Position numbers and translations under genes: made by a program
The notes under the pieces: generated by a model
Seen by the model: only the letters and a program-made list of their open reading frames with translations
The model's database searches: none
Told to the model about the DNA's origin: nothing
In this document: positions 32,010 through 41,745 of the stretch, one piece after another
Layout of the letters: every line of letters starts with the position of its first letter
Position numbering within the stretch: position 1 is the first letter of the stretch
From: Mesostigma viride
Taxonomy: Eukaryota > Streptophyta > Mesostigmatophyceae > Mesostigmatales > Mesostigmataceae
Length of the DNA: 64,000 bases
NCBI GenBank assembly: GCA_009746045.1
Contig: RPFO01000130.1
Coordinates: 1,812,125-1,876,124, forward strand
Direction: 5' to 3'

Positions 32010-32755
32010 AGTAGTGTAGATTAGTCAGGCTTAGCGCCTAGCTAGCACGTGGCTCACGCCTACGCGCATGTGCGCCTATAATTATGGGACTCCCCACATA
32101 CGATGCATTAAGAATTTAGCCAAGCTTTGCCTATATGCAGAGAGCTCAGGCCTCTCTGCTGAGAAGCCATGCCCTTGCCATAATTGTTTAGCCATGTTGA
32201 TCTTCCAGTGACCCTATGTCCGCGCCTTATTATTATAGGTGCTGGAATATATATAGACTAGACCTGGAGGGCCAGCGGGCCCCATGGTCGGCGCGGACCT
32301 GGACGTCATATTGGCGTCAGCGCTTGTCGGTGGCGCTGACTCGGGCCATGGCTGACATCATGCTCCGCCGTACGCGGGCTGATTTTGCGGTGCAGCAGGG
32401 CTATTAGGTTCCTCCCGTTAGGAGTTTCCATTGGTCTTATCGTAGTATAGAGATTTTACATGGCTCTGTATAGAGGTTTATAGCTGGGCGTTTGCTTTGG
32501 TTTGAGTGATTTCACTCTGCTGTAAGTAATTATATTATTAATATATATTATAAAAATATAATTACTTACAGCAAAAATATATATATTATTAATATATATA
32601 GACTAGTGGTGCAGGTGCACCTTTTGCACCCAGAGCAGGTGTAGTTTACACCTACCGTTGCAGGAAGTAGCCCAGAATGTATTAAAAGCCATATGCCCCC
32701 TTCTCAGGGATATGTGCTACATGTACTCCCAACGGAGTTATGTTCAGGACTAATT
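32010..32755 (+). repeat. HLE 3' UTR (repeat Q) interrupted by RLE LINE copy d
   Basis: Q runs 32010-32261 (GTCAGGCTTAGC, GCATTAAGAATTTAGCCAAG, GCTGGAATAT) and resumes 32607-32755 (GGTGCAGGTGCACC ... CCCAACGGAGTTATGTTC). A second short Q fragment lies at 32820-32880 after a GAAAGCAGTAGAAAGCAACA-type simple stretch. Confidence 0.75.
32246..32606 (+). mobile_element. RLE LINE copy d: 329-bp 3' end with 16-bp target duplication
   Basis: AATATATATAGACTAG flanks 32262-32590 on both sides. The insert encodes only the last ~48 residues (RLDLEGQRAPWSARTWTSYW to a TAG at 32405-32407) plus the 3' UTR. Severe 5' truncation with a long target duplication is the signature of target-primed reverse transcription and shows the family moves as a LINE. 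Confidence 0.88.
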
Positions 32756-32879
32756 AATTGGGAACATGGAAGCAAGAAGCCAGCAACAAGAAAGCAGTAG
32801 AAAGCAACAAGAAAGCAGAATGTATTAAAAGGCATAAGTGCCGGGCTTCTCCGGGGATATGTGCTACATGTACTCCCGG

Positions 32880-33031
32880 CCAATGGAGATATCAAGGAGA
32901 CAACCAGCGCAGGCCAGAAATCGGGAGAATCCGTACCATGGTGGTAGCTCGAGCCTGCCGCTGTCTTGTCCGCGTGTTCGAGTCGTTCAGGATGATGAAT
33001 ATGCATGGAGATATGCTCGATCCACTTTAAT
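32880..33031 (+). repeat. Repeat R copy, cut by the TTAA element
   Basis: ATCAAGGAGACAACCAGCGC through TTCAGGATGATGAATATG, truncated at 33032 where the next transposon begins. Confidence 0.85.
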
Positions 33032-33136
33032 TTAAGGGGACGTGGCGCGGCGAATATTTTCCCGCCGAAAAAATTCCCGGTACCGCGAAAATGAAACACG
33101 AAATTTTGTGCACGACGCACGTGAGGCAAGCACGCG

Positions 33137-33487
33137 ATGGCGGTCACTAGATGCGAAAGTGCATTGCAAGCCAAGTGTATTAGCGTCGCAAATGCGTGGA
33201 AAAATACGAACGGTTATTCCCACGTATCGCTGGATGACATTTTCGACCGGGATAAATTAGTGTCGCTCGGGGCAGTGTCACGCAAGCACGACCCCCCCAA
33301 ATCGCGAACTGACCCGCCTAATAAATTCCGCCATGCCGCGTATCGGTGGTTAGCTGAGCGCCTGAGCTGGCGAGAAGCCGACGGAAGTGCCAAGGAATTT
33401 CCTAGGGAGCTGTTTAATGCAGTTCGCGACCGTTTCCCTGACCCGGACATGCAATATGTCGGATTTATCCCAACCGGAGACAGATGA
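33137..33487 (+). CDS. Small protein of unknown function in the Kolobok-like element
   Basis: 116 codons starting MAVTRCESAL, with a mixed charged and aromatic composition (HAAYRWLAERLSW, FNAVRDRFPDPD) suggesting a small helical domain. I recognise no family. It sits just after the left end and may be a DNA-binding first exon of the transposase, because the next frames overlap it closely. A TGA ends the frame at 33487. A neighbouring frame reads WPVLAGIKGIW immediately after. Confidence 0.4.
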   Translation: MAVTRCESALQAKCISVANAWKNTNGYSHVSLDDIFDRDKLVSLGAVSRKHDPPKSRTDPPNKFRHAAYRWLAERLSWREADGSAKEFPRELFNAVRDRFPDPDMQYVGFIPTGDR

Positions 33488-33520
33488 GCGCTGGCCGGTG
33501 CTGGCCGGGATTAAGGGGAT

Positions 33521-33967
33521 ATGGTGCGAAAAAAGAGTCTGTGCTTATATAGAGCTGCTGTATGGGAAGCCATAAAAGCTGGGCCAGCGCAGCCGCCGCC
33601 CGAGACTCCCAAAAGAGGGCGGGGCAGGCCTCCGGGGTCGCGAAATAGGTCGGGTTTAGGGCGACCCCCGGGCAGCAAAACCAAGAAGTGCGACGGTGGC
33701 CAGCCGAGTGCCGATCTATTTTCAACGCCTGCGGCGACTACAAAGCGCGGAAGATCTGGTGCTGCACGTCCTTCTTGCTCCCCGGATGTTGCTTCATCGC
33801 ACGGTGATGAAGGTGGGCAAACCGGTTCCCGGAAGCGCTCGCTGCCTGACGCTTTTTATCCTTCACCCAAGAAGGTTGATAGAAAGGGAAACCATGTCAG
33901 GGTGCGTGACTCTTCCTCCTGTCCCACCTCAAGGAGAGAGCCTTGCTTGGTCACGCATTATTTTTGA
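33521..33967 (+). CDS. AT-hook protein or transposase N-terminus
   Basis: 148 codons with two GRPPGS AT-hook cores (KRGRGRPPGSRNR and GLGRPPGSKTKK), expected to bind the minor groove of AT-rich DNA. A Ser/Pro/Lys-rich tail follows (KKVDRKGN). The frame is the same as the transposase core at 34061-35758, with a stop at 33965-33967. The intervening zinc ribbon is in another frame. An intron or two single-base indels could join them; neither was proved. Confidence 0.5.
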   Translation: MVRKKSLCLYRAAVWEAIKAGPAQPPPETPKRGRGRPPGSRNRSGLGRPPGSKTKKCDGGQPSADLFSTPAATTKRGRSGAARPSCSPDVASSHGDEGGQTGSRKRSLPDAFYPSPKKVDRKGNHVRVRDSSSCPTSRREPCLVTHYF

Positions 33968-35758
33968 TGCAACCTGCTTGGAGCAAATGGTGTCTGTCAT
34001 GGGCTGCCCTGTCTGCCATGCAAGGGGGGGTTTGGTTGGCCAAAGGAGGACGCCTGGCCCATGCTCTTCTATGGTGTTGGTCTTGTGGTGCACGAACCCG
34101 CACTGCCGTGCTGCGGCGATAATTTGCCATGGAAGCACGAGCAAAGCACCCAGCTTGACAGTGGCCTGGCACGCGTTGGCACTTCACGTGCTTCCGTGAA
34201 TGCACTGTGTGCAATAGCCTCTGTCATATTTGCCATCCCACGCCCTGAGCTGCTGCGCTTGTTCACCATCTTTGGCATGTCTTTCCCTTCGTATGGGAGC
34301 GTGTGGCGCAAGGATGTGCAACGCACGTGCGAGGTGGTGATAGCCTACTTGCACCGGGTCATCATGGAGAACCGCGAGGCAGTCAGGGTGTTTGAGATGG
34401 AGGCAAAGAGGTTCAAGTTGGGCAAGGATGGGAGGTGGCTGACTAGGGCGACATTTGACGGGAGCTGGATCACGCGTGGGTTCAAGTCCTTGTTTGGGCA
34501 ACAGCTCCTTATTCACGATGTGCTCAAGTTAGTTATCGCCCACCACATCTCTGGCTCGTGGTGCTCCTTTTGTTGGGCGGTGAGGGGCAAGAGTGATGAG
34601 CAGGGCAACCCTTTAGCCCCAAAGCCTCACATGTGCTTCCTCAATCATGAGCACATCGGCACAAGCAAAAGCATGGAGGGGGCGGGGGCGGTGGCGATGC
34701 TGCGGGATGTTGGGTCACTCAAGGCGGGTGTGTTCACGGGCCAAGTGATGGAGAGGGCTGGGGTGGATGAGGTGGACAAGGGCAGCAAGCCTGAGAGCCA
34801 AAGGCTGCACGTTGCAAAGGTGACTAGTGACGGTGACAGCAGCTGGCACTACCAAGTCAGAAATGACCCTTGGCTCAAGCAGCGCGGTCTTGTGCCTGAG
34901 AAGGAGGAGGACCTGAACCACTTGCGAATTTGCTTGCATGGTGCGCTGGCTAAGGCAAAGAAGGATCACCTGTCTAGCCACCAAGGTGTCTTTTCTGACA
35001 AGAAGCATATTGTGTCAATGTGCAGGGGCTTGAGTGCATGTATCAGGATCAACTGGCATAAGGGTGCCACGTGGCTGTCCGCTGCACTTGGGAATTATCT
35101 TGAACACAACTTTGGTAACCACACCAGGTGCTGGATGTTCCCTAATTATAAGTTGCAAGCGGACAACAAGACTGTGGTGAGAGAGCAATGGTGCTCACTC
35201 TACAAGCGGGGGGTGAACCATCCCGCGTGGGGGGAAGATGAGCCGTGGATTCCACGTGTGCACACGAACAAGAAGGGGGAAGAGGTGAACGTGATGGAGG
35301 TGGTAAAGAAGGTGTGGGATGACTACACTAGCCCGGAGGTGATGAAGGGGTGCTGCCATAACAGCTCATCCAATGCCAATGAGTTTACACATAGCATGCA
35401 GGTGAAGAGCACGCCCAATGGCAAGGGTGGCTTTCCTGGAAACCTCTATGCTGCGTCCATGGCAGTGGGCATTCTGCGTGCACAGAAGGGTGAGCTGTGG
35501 GTGATGGGAGTGGCGGATGAGCTGGGCATCACCACGTCCCCAGCTGCACTTGCACAGCTGAATGAGCTGATTGACAAGCGGGAACGGCAGCACGAGCTCA
35601 AGAAGACGCCTGAGTTCAAGTTGGACAAGCTAGAGAGGAAGTGTGCTAGGACAAAGGTGTATTTTAACAAGGCAAAGAGCGACCCCTCCACCTACAAGAG
35701 TACGTGGCTGCCGCTATGCAATGCAAAGGGGGGAGGAGGGGGGCCATGGGGAAGGTAG
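33914..35758 (+). pseudogene. DDE transposase with N-terminal zinc ribbon (Kolobok/Mutator-like), frameshifted
   Basis: A zinc ribbon is encoded at 33930-34125 (GCPVCHARG ... LWCTNPHC). After a one-base shift near 34130 the core runs 34140-35758: VGTSRASVNALCAIAS, FPSYGSVWRKDV, then TFDGSWITRGF (first catalytic Asp), VTSDGDSSWHYQV (second Asp), RCWMFPNYK, and NSSSNANEFTHSM, whose N-x-N-E-x-x-H supplies the likely Glu. The order matches the Mutator-like domain of Kolobok-type transposases. The enzyme would cut and paste the element at TTAA. The core frame is intact for 565 codons, so decay is slight. Confidence 0.75.
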
Positions 35759-35966
35759 TAGTGATGATGACAATGATGTTGATGAAATTCCTTGCCTTGC
35801 ATGTGCGTCCCTCGATGAAATTGACGGTGTCCCTTTCTTGCTATGCAGCACATTCGGGTGCAAGGGAGGGCTGCATGGGTGCTGCGCTGACCCCCCCTTG
35901 AGGAAGGAGCCCAAGGGGGATTGGTTTTGCCCTGCCTGCCTTGTGCAGGATGCTTGCAAGGGCTGA
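35643..35966 (+). pseudogene. PHD-type zinc finger at the transposase C-terminus
   Basis: From about 35757 the frame reads an acidic SSDDDNDVDEIP, then CLACASLDE, LLCSTFGCKGGLHGCC and GDWFCPACL: the C4-H-C3 spacing of a PHD finger, including the Trp before the last Cys pair. PHD fingers read histone H3 tails, so it may guide integration to particular chromatin; that role is inference. A shift in the GGGGGG-rich stretch near 35735 separates it from the transposase frame. Confidence 0.7.
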
Positions 35967-36514
35967 AATAGTGACAATTTCTGTTTTAGCGAGCATTTTT
36001 GAATAAACACGTTTAACTTTATAACTTGAGCTGCACTTGTCGGAATGACCTGGGACTTGGAACACAGTTGTCCCCCTGTTAGACGGATTTTCGCTTGATT
36101 TTGTGGCCTTATCTGACGTGTTTATAAAAAGTTATTTCCAATGTCCGGTAAAAAAAGACCTGTTTTGCGGGAAAATTAATAACTGTTCAAGGTTTTGCCA
36201 TTTCCATGATGTAAATAGCTCAGCAAGCTACACACTCAGGGAACTACAAATGGTTGATTTTTGGTTGCCAACAAATAAGTGCATTGGCTGGGGCATACCC
36301 AGCCCTAATTAGCGTCTTTTGCTATTTATAGCGCATTATTGGCGTATATATGGGGGTAGTACCCCCAACAAGTGCATGGACAACTCACTAGAGATGTTAT
36401 TTAGTGCCCCCAATCATAACTTAGGGTTGTGCAAATGGATTTCAAGTGATATTACCATATGTCAATTTTTAAGGGTTTTGGGGTGCCACCTCCCCTTAAT
36501 TAAATTTGGTGGCC

Positions 36515-37310
36515 ACTGAACAGAATCATCTGGAATTGGTACTTATACTTGCACACGGTCCTCCTGACGGTACGTGGTGCTCGCCATGGTCCGGTCCGTT
36601 TTCGCCCACGCGAACATCCGGTCTGAGGACGCGGACGGCGCAGCCTTTATCACTCCCCCAACCACCGACCTGTGACATCGTGGTGCTAGACTTTGAGTTC
36701 GAGGTGGCCGGCACTTGCTCATCGACGCGTTTCCGTGGCTCGCCCCTTGGCTCTTAGCCATGTGGTTGCATGGTGCATCCCAGGCGGCGGGCTACACGGC
36801 GGATTGGGCTGAGCACGCCAAGCTCACGGCCAGTTATAATGGCGACGTCGGGCCGGCACCACCGTTCATGGTGCCCTTTGTCTTGGTACTCTTGGAGGAG
36901 TTCGTCGGGGCCATGGGAACCCTGACCGCCGGTTTCTTTAAGGAGTGCTGCCGGCTCCGCCGGAGGCCGGAGGACCGCCTGGACCCGGAGGGCCAGCGGG
37001 CCCCTTGGTCGGCGGCTCGGCGCGGACCGGCCTGGACGTCGTACTGGCGCCAACGCCTTTCAATACGTAGCGCTTACCCGGGCTATGGCTGACATATCCT
37101 GCTCCGCCGCCCAGGCGGGCTGCATGCACGGTCATTAGGCCGTTATACTTCATTCCCGGCGGTCACGGTGGATCGAGTGTCCCATGGCATCATTCCGGCT
37201 GCATGTAGTTATTTCGTCGTGGTATCTCTTGTTGGCGTTCATGGCTTTATTTATATGTTTAATAGGGCCGCCCCGCGGCCATCACTCTGATGTAAGTAAT
37301 TATAAATTTT
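36515..37310 (+). mobile_element. RLE LINE copy e, strongly decayed
   Basis: Parallels copy c: CACACGGTCCTCCTGACGG, CGAACATCCGGTCTGAGGAC, a broken RPD region, LEEFVGAMGTLTAGFFKECC and WTSYWRQRLS, with many small duplications and frameshifts. It ends before a GATGTAAGTAATTATAA tail like that of copy d. Confidence 0.65.
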
Positions 37311-37407
37311 AAGATATATCAATTAAGGAGACATATTGAACCAGCGCAGGCCAGATCTAGAAATCGGGAGAATCTGGACCATTGTAGCTCGAGCCTGCCG
37401 TATATGA

Positions 37408-37495
37408 CCACGGCTCGAATCGCTACTATGCATTCCAATTAAACTTGGTCGACCACCAAGTTAATTGGAATGCATAGTAGCGATTCGAGCCGTGG
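37408..37495. repeat. 88-bp near-perfect palindrome
   Basis: CCACGGCTCGAATCGCTACT at 37408 is mirrored inverted up to 37495, with arms of ~40 bp and one indel around the centre GGTCGACCACC. It lies between an R fragment and a LINE fragment and may be a head-to-head join of two LINE 3' pieces, because CTATGAATGCCA-like sequence also follows the LINE RT at 11440. Confidence 0.8.
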
Positions 37496-37504
37496 CCATG
37501 CATA

Positions 37505-37825
37505 TACCACATCACACGCAGAGCCCCCACCGGCCGGCTGGGGCCGGATGGCTGTGTCCAAGTCATTACTCAGTCAGCAACCTGCCTTTACGTGTCATCT
37601 GCCTCCAAATTACAGACAAACCAGGGGGCTCCCCGCCCGCGTGAGCCCGCCCCGTCCGTCGAGCTAGGGTAGCACATGTCCATGCCTAGCCTATCGGGGA
37701 AAGTCCACGGAGGGCGCCAGGCCCAGCGCCGGCGCGCGTAGCCTGGCCGGGGCATGCATGCACGTGAGGACAAAACACCTGGGCTAGTAGCTTCCATGGT
37801 GCGGGCTTGGTGCTAGCGCTATAGT
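37505..37825 (-). pseudogene. LINE reverse transcriptase C-terminal fragment
   Basis: The reverse complement matches 11161-11430, with CACCAAGCCCG at one end and CGGCCCCAGCCGGC-GG at the other, and encodes remnants of WTFPDRLGMDMCY. It is decayed, with frameshifts. Confidence 0.65.
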
Positions 37826-37835
37826 CGCAGACTAT

Positions 37836-38208
37836 CTGATGTCAAGGAGACAACCAGCGCAGGCCAGAAATCGGGAGAATCCGGACCATGGTAGCTCGAG
37901 CCTGCCGTTATCTTGTCCGCGTGTTCGAGTCGTTCAGGATGATGAAGATGAATGGTGATGGAAATGTGTATCCGTGTGCATTGAAATTATGGCTGGCTTA
38001 CGTGTAGAGCGACAAGATGACCTAGACGGTGGGGCCGGATGTCAAGGAGACAACCAGCGCAGGCCGGAAATCGGGAGAATCCGGACCATGGTAGCTCGAG
38101 CCTGCCGTTATCTTGTCCGCGTGTTCGAGTCGTTCAGGATGATGAAGATGAATGGTGATGGAAATGTGTATCCTTGTGCATTGAAATTATGGCTGACTTA
38201 CGTGTAGA
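37836..38208 (+). repeat. Two tandem R units; the second is interrupted and continues at 40847-40905
   Basis: Unit 1 (37836-38037) and unit 2 (38038-38208) each start GTCAAGGAGACAACCAGCGC. Unit 2 breaks after CTTACGTGTAGA, and the rest (TAGAGCGACTAGATGACC ... GCCGG) is found at 40847. Unit 1 shows the uninterrupted sequence. Confidence 0.9.
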
Positions 38209-40846
38209 TGTCGCGTTTGCGTGCCATTATATCCTGGACTGATCATTACCGCTACTTGAATGTATCCACTATCAGCAGTAATCATGTGTGTGATATGCCA
38301 CCTAAAATCCTGTGAGATGCAGGTCACGGACATACTTGGCCGCCGACCTCATGACAGGCAATTCCGTAGCCAGCCAGGTGTAGAATAAAACCATGATGCT
38401 TTATATATTTGGAAAGCAACCAAACCATTCACATTTAATTTCAAAAGACATCGACAAGAATACAAGTGTTGTCTAGTCGTATAATGTCGTACTTGTGCGT
38501 CACTGTCCAAATAAGGCTAAGCGGTTCTTGATAACCTAGCAGGCCTCGGGTGACGCCACACTGCTCCGCTTGGCTTACGGCTGGCAGTGTACTTTAGCGC
38601 CCCCTATCCTGTCTACCTATCCCGCTTACCCCAGCTATGGCTCACTGGCCAACGACGACCGGGTTCCTTCCCGAGTCTCGCCCACAATACACACATCATC
38701 TTGACGAAACCAAACAGTTATCACTTCCGTCAACCAATCTCATGACAATTACTCATTGCAACCACTCTCGGGGGCTGCTCCGGATTGTTCAACTATTAAA
38801 CCCCTTGACGACAACACCAAGTTGTGAGGGAGAGTAACGAGCGAACAACGACCACCATGGCCGCTGCTGTGCTCCTAAATACCTCCAAAAATCCCGGCAT
38901 CCATGCGCTGCATGTCGCATTTGCCAGCAAGCCGCCTGACGTGCAGTTAGACTGCCAGCAAAATGCAAAGCAAGTCTGTTCGACAGCCACGTGCGAGCCA
39001 GCACACCGCACACTACGATCTGCGTATCTAGCTTTGTCAGATGGACTGAACATCATTCCGTCTGGACAATACAAAAGATTCATAACTGCCAAATGTCACG
39101 CACCGGAATATTGCGCAAGCCACCAAGGCTTTGCGCCCCAAAGTCTTGCGCCCGAACCTAAGTCAGGTCACCTAAGACTGTCACTCTAGAAATTCAGGCC
39201 TTTCCGGCGCGGCGCTCTACACCGGCCCAAGGAACAAAGCCTGCGGCCTATACTGAATCGGAACCAACCAAACGTCGGACGTAACGATTCCGATTACGGC
39301 AGTCGCGTAACTTCTTGAGTGCACGGACGTAAATGATCACGGACGTGACAGCTGTCGCGTTTGCGTGCCATTATATCCTGGACTGATCATTACCGCTACT
39401 TGAATGTATCCACTATCAGCAGTAATCATGTGTGTGATATGCCACCTCCCCCCCCACTCTTTAGCTCACAACAACTTGAGAGCAAAAAGTGAAAGAAAGG
39501 CATCTCACACAACCGAAGGAAGCCCAAAGAGGGCGTCATTCCAGGCAGCAGCAAAAAGGAAAAAAAAAATCCAGCTGCTCAAAGATGCTTTTCCAGGATC
39601 AGCAACAACCTTAACATGCATGCTTTTAAAGGCTTAGCAATAACCCCTTCAATGGCTTTTTACAGGGGAAAGCCTAACCTCTTCAGATGCTTTTGAAGGC
39701 TAAGCAATAACCTCTTCCTTGTGCTTCCCTGGGTGAAGCAGGAGGAACCCCAGGCTGGCCGAACTGAACCCGCCAAGGGTTGTTCGCTCGTTAAAATCCT
39801 GTGAGATGCAGGTCACGGACATACTTGGCCGCCGACCTCATGACAGGCAATTCCGTAGCCAGCCAGGTGTAGAATAAAACCATGATGCTTTATATATTTG
39901 GAAAGCAACCAAACCATTCACATTTAATTTCAAAAGACATCGACAAGAATACAAGTGTTGTCTAGTCGTATAATGTCGTACTTGTGCGTCACTGTCCAAA
40001 TAAGGCTAAGCGGTTCTTGATAACCTAGCAGGCCTCGGGTGACGCCACACTGCTCCGCTTGGCTTACGGCTGGCAGTGTCCTTTAGCGCCCCCTATCCTG
40101 TCTACCTATCCCGCTTACCCCAGCTATGGCTCACTGGCCAACGACGACCGGGTTCCTTCCCGAGTCTCGCCCACAATACACACATCATCTTGACGAAACC
40201 AAACAGTTATCACTTCCGTCAACCAATCTCATGACAATTACTCATTGCAACCACTCTCGGGGGCTGCTCCGGATTGTTCAACTATTAAACCCCTTGACGA
40301 CAACACCAAGTTGTGAGGGAGAGTAACGAGCGAACAACGACCACCATGGCCGGCGCTGCTGTGCTCCTAAATACCTCCAAAAATCCCGGCATCCATGCGC
40401 TGTCGCATTTGCCAGCAAGCCGCCTGACGTGCAGTTAGACTGCCAGCAAAATGCAAAGCAAGTCTATTCGACAGCCACGTGCGAGCCAGCACACCGCACA
40501 CTACGATCTGCGTATCTAGCTTTGTCAGATGGACTGAACATCATTCCGTCTGGACAATACAAAAGATTCATAACTGCCAAATGTCACGCACCGGAATATT
40601 GCGCAAGCCACCAAGGCTTTGCGCCCCAAAGTCTTGCGCCCGAACCTAAGTCAGGTCACCTAAGACTGTCACTCGAGAAATTCAGGCCTTTCCGGCGCGG
40701 CGCTCTACACCGGCCCAAGGAACAAAGCCTGCGGCCTAGCTAGCTATACTGAATCGGAACCAACCAAACGTCGGACGTAACGATTCCGATTACGGCAGTC
40801 GCGTAACTTCTTGAGTGCACGGACGTAAATGATCACGGACGTGACA
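38209..40846. mobile_element. Tandem dimer of a TGTC...GACA element with 4-bp target duplication TAGA
   Basis: TAGA flanks at 38205-38208 and 40847-40850. Unit 1 (38209-39350, 1142 bp) and unit 2 (39353-40846) are nearly identical apart from a 345-bp insertion in unit 2, and are joined by just GC. Each unit starts TGTCGCGTTTGCGTG and ends CACGGACGTGACA, an imperfect inverted pair that also fits the TG..CA of LTRs. An AATAAA signal lies near 38384. Two readings are possible: two LTRs joined as in a two-LTR circle with no interior, or a dimer of a short-TIR transposon. Unit 1 has an open frame at 38824-39189 (121 codons) that is broken in unit 2, so probably not coding. Confidence 0.75.
39447..39791. 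mobile_element. 345-bp insertion within unit 2 of the dimer
   Basis: Unit 1 reads GCCACCTAAAATCC where unit 2 has this insert, beginning TCCCCCCCCAC and ending TTCGCTCGT. It contains an A run (39558-39568) and two GCTTAGCAATAACC repeats. No coding or clear inverted ends; origin unknown. Confidence 0.65.
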
Positions 40847-40914
40847 TAGAGCGACTAGATGACCTAGACGGTGGGGCCGGAAACAGCATGCTTGATCAGG
40901 GCCGGATGTGTCTA

Positions 40915-41200
40915 CATGATCTGTGCACGGGCCGGCCAGGTGCCTGGCTAGGCCCAGGCGCCTCTGCATGCCTAAAAGAATGTGGGAAGCATATGGGAAA
41001 TCAGTGTACAGATCCTCATTGCTAATGTGCACCCCAAAGGAAAGATTTTAAACTGGCAGCCTAGCTTGCGCATGCAGCATCTAGGCGACGTCCGACGCCG
41101 TCAAGTCGTTTCTAAAGCTCCTGCGTCACGCGTCCACGTCTCGGCGCCGTAGGAATCAAGATCGTCAGAATGATATGTATGATCAATTGATACCTGCTGG
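40915..41200 (-). pseudogene. LINE reverse transcriptase fragment, minus strand
   Basis: Encodes HISNEDLYTDFPYASHI and RRLGLARHLA, matching the LINE frame at 11050-11140, followed upstream by a decayed YGAETWT piece near 41140. Blocks are out of frame with each other. Confidence 0.65.
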
Positions 41201-41573
41201 CCGTTTTCCAGGCAATAATGCAGCAGCATAAATTCAGCTAAAAATAGACTCCTCGCGGCGCGGATTCCGTGGCGGAGTCGCTGTTCGCCGTTCGGCGCAG
41301 CGGTGGAGTGGAGCAGTCTCTCAGATGCACACGGTGGCATCCGGCATATATCTTGCGAGCTGGGCCGTTGCCAAGTTACGAAGCTAATATCTATGGCTTA
41401 ATCAGCAAGTTGGTGCCGGCATGGCTGCGGACGTTGGTGATTCAAGTTGGGATGGGGCGGAAATCGTATTCCGCCATATCGAGTTGAAAATTAAAAAGAT
41501 CAACATTTGCTGGGCAGGCCGCCCGGTGCCGATATATAGATTATTATTAGGAAATCTGGCCGGGGCGATAGCA

Positions 41574-41745
41574 GTTAACGAAACTGTGGCTGAACTGTGG
41601 TTCAGCCTGCACTGATTAATATCTACAGAGGAAGTAGTTATATTAATCAATAGGTTTACGTTGCTGGTTATGGCTACCAGCACAGAATGCACGAGGCACG
41701 TGAGAACCGTCGCCAAAGGTGCGAGGACACAGGTGCAGGGAAAGT
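41574..41745. repeat. 172-bp unit H, first copy (second at 43214-43385)
   Basis: GTTAAC-AAACTGTGGCTGAA to GGTGCAGGGAAAGT occurs at both places, nearly identical. Each copy is followed by the same LTR-like sequence, so a ~630-bp H+LTR block is tandemly duplicated. The first copy is separated from its LTR by the palindromic insert at 41746-42754. Confidence 0.85.

Larger units (their letters stand above)
33032..36499 (+). mobile_element. Putatively autonomous TTAA transposon, Kolobok-like, with AT-hook, DDE and PHD coding
   Basis: TTAA at 33032-33035 and 36496-36499 bracket 3460 bp with short inverted ends GGGGACGTGGC and GGGGAGGTGGC. It carries four reading-frame blocks on the + strand. TTAA specificity together with a Mutator-like/Kolobok DDE domain points to Kolobok; the superfamily call is by motif only. 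Its termini match the deletion derivative at 7538-9451. Confidence 0.8.

Noticed and set aside
38824-39189. 121-codon gene in the TG..CA element
   Set aside because: The nearly identical second unit has a broken frame (small indels near 40350 and 40400), so purifying selection is unlikely.
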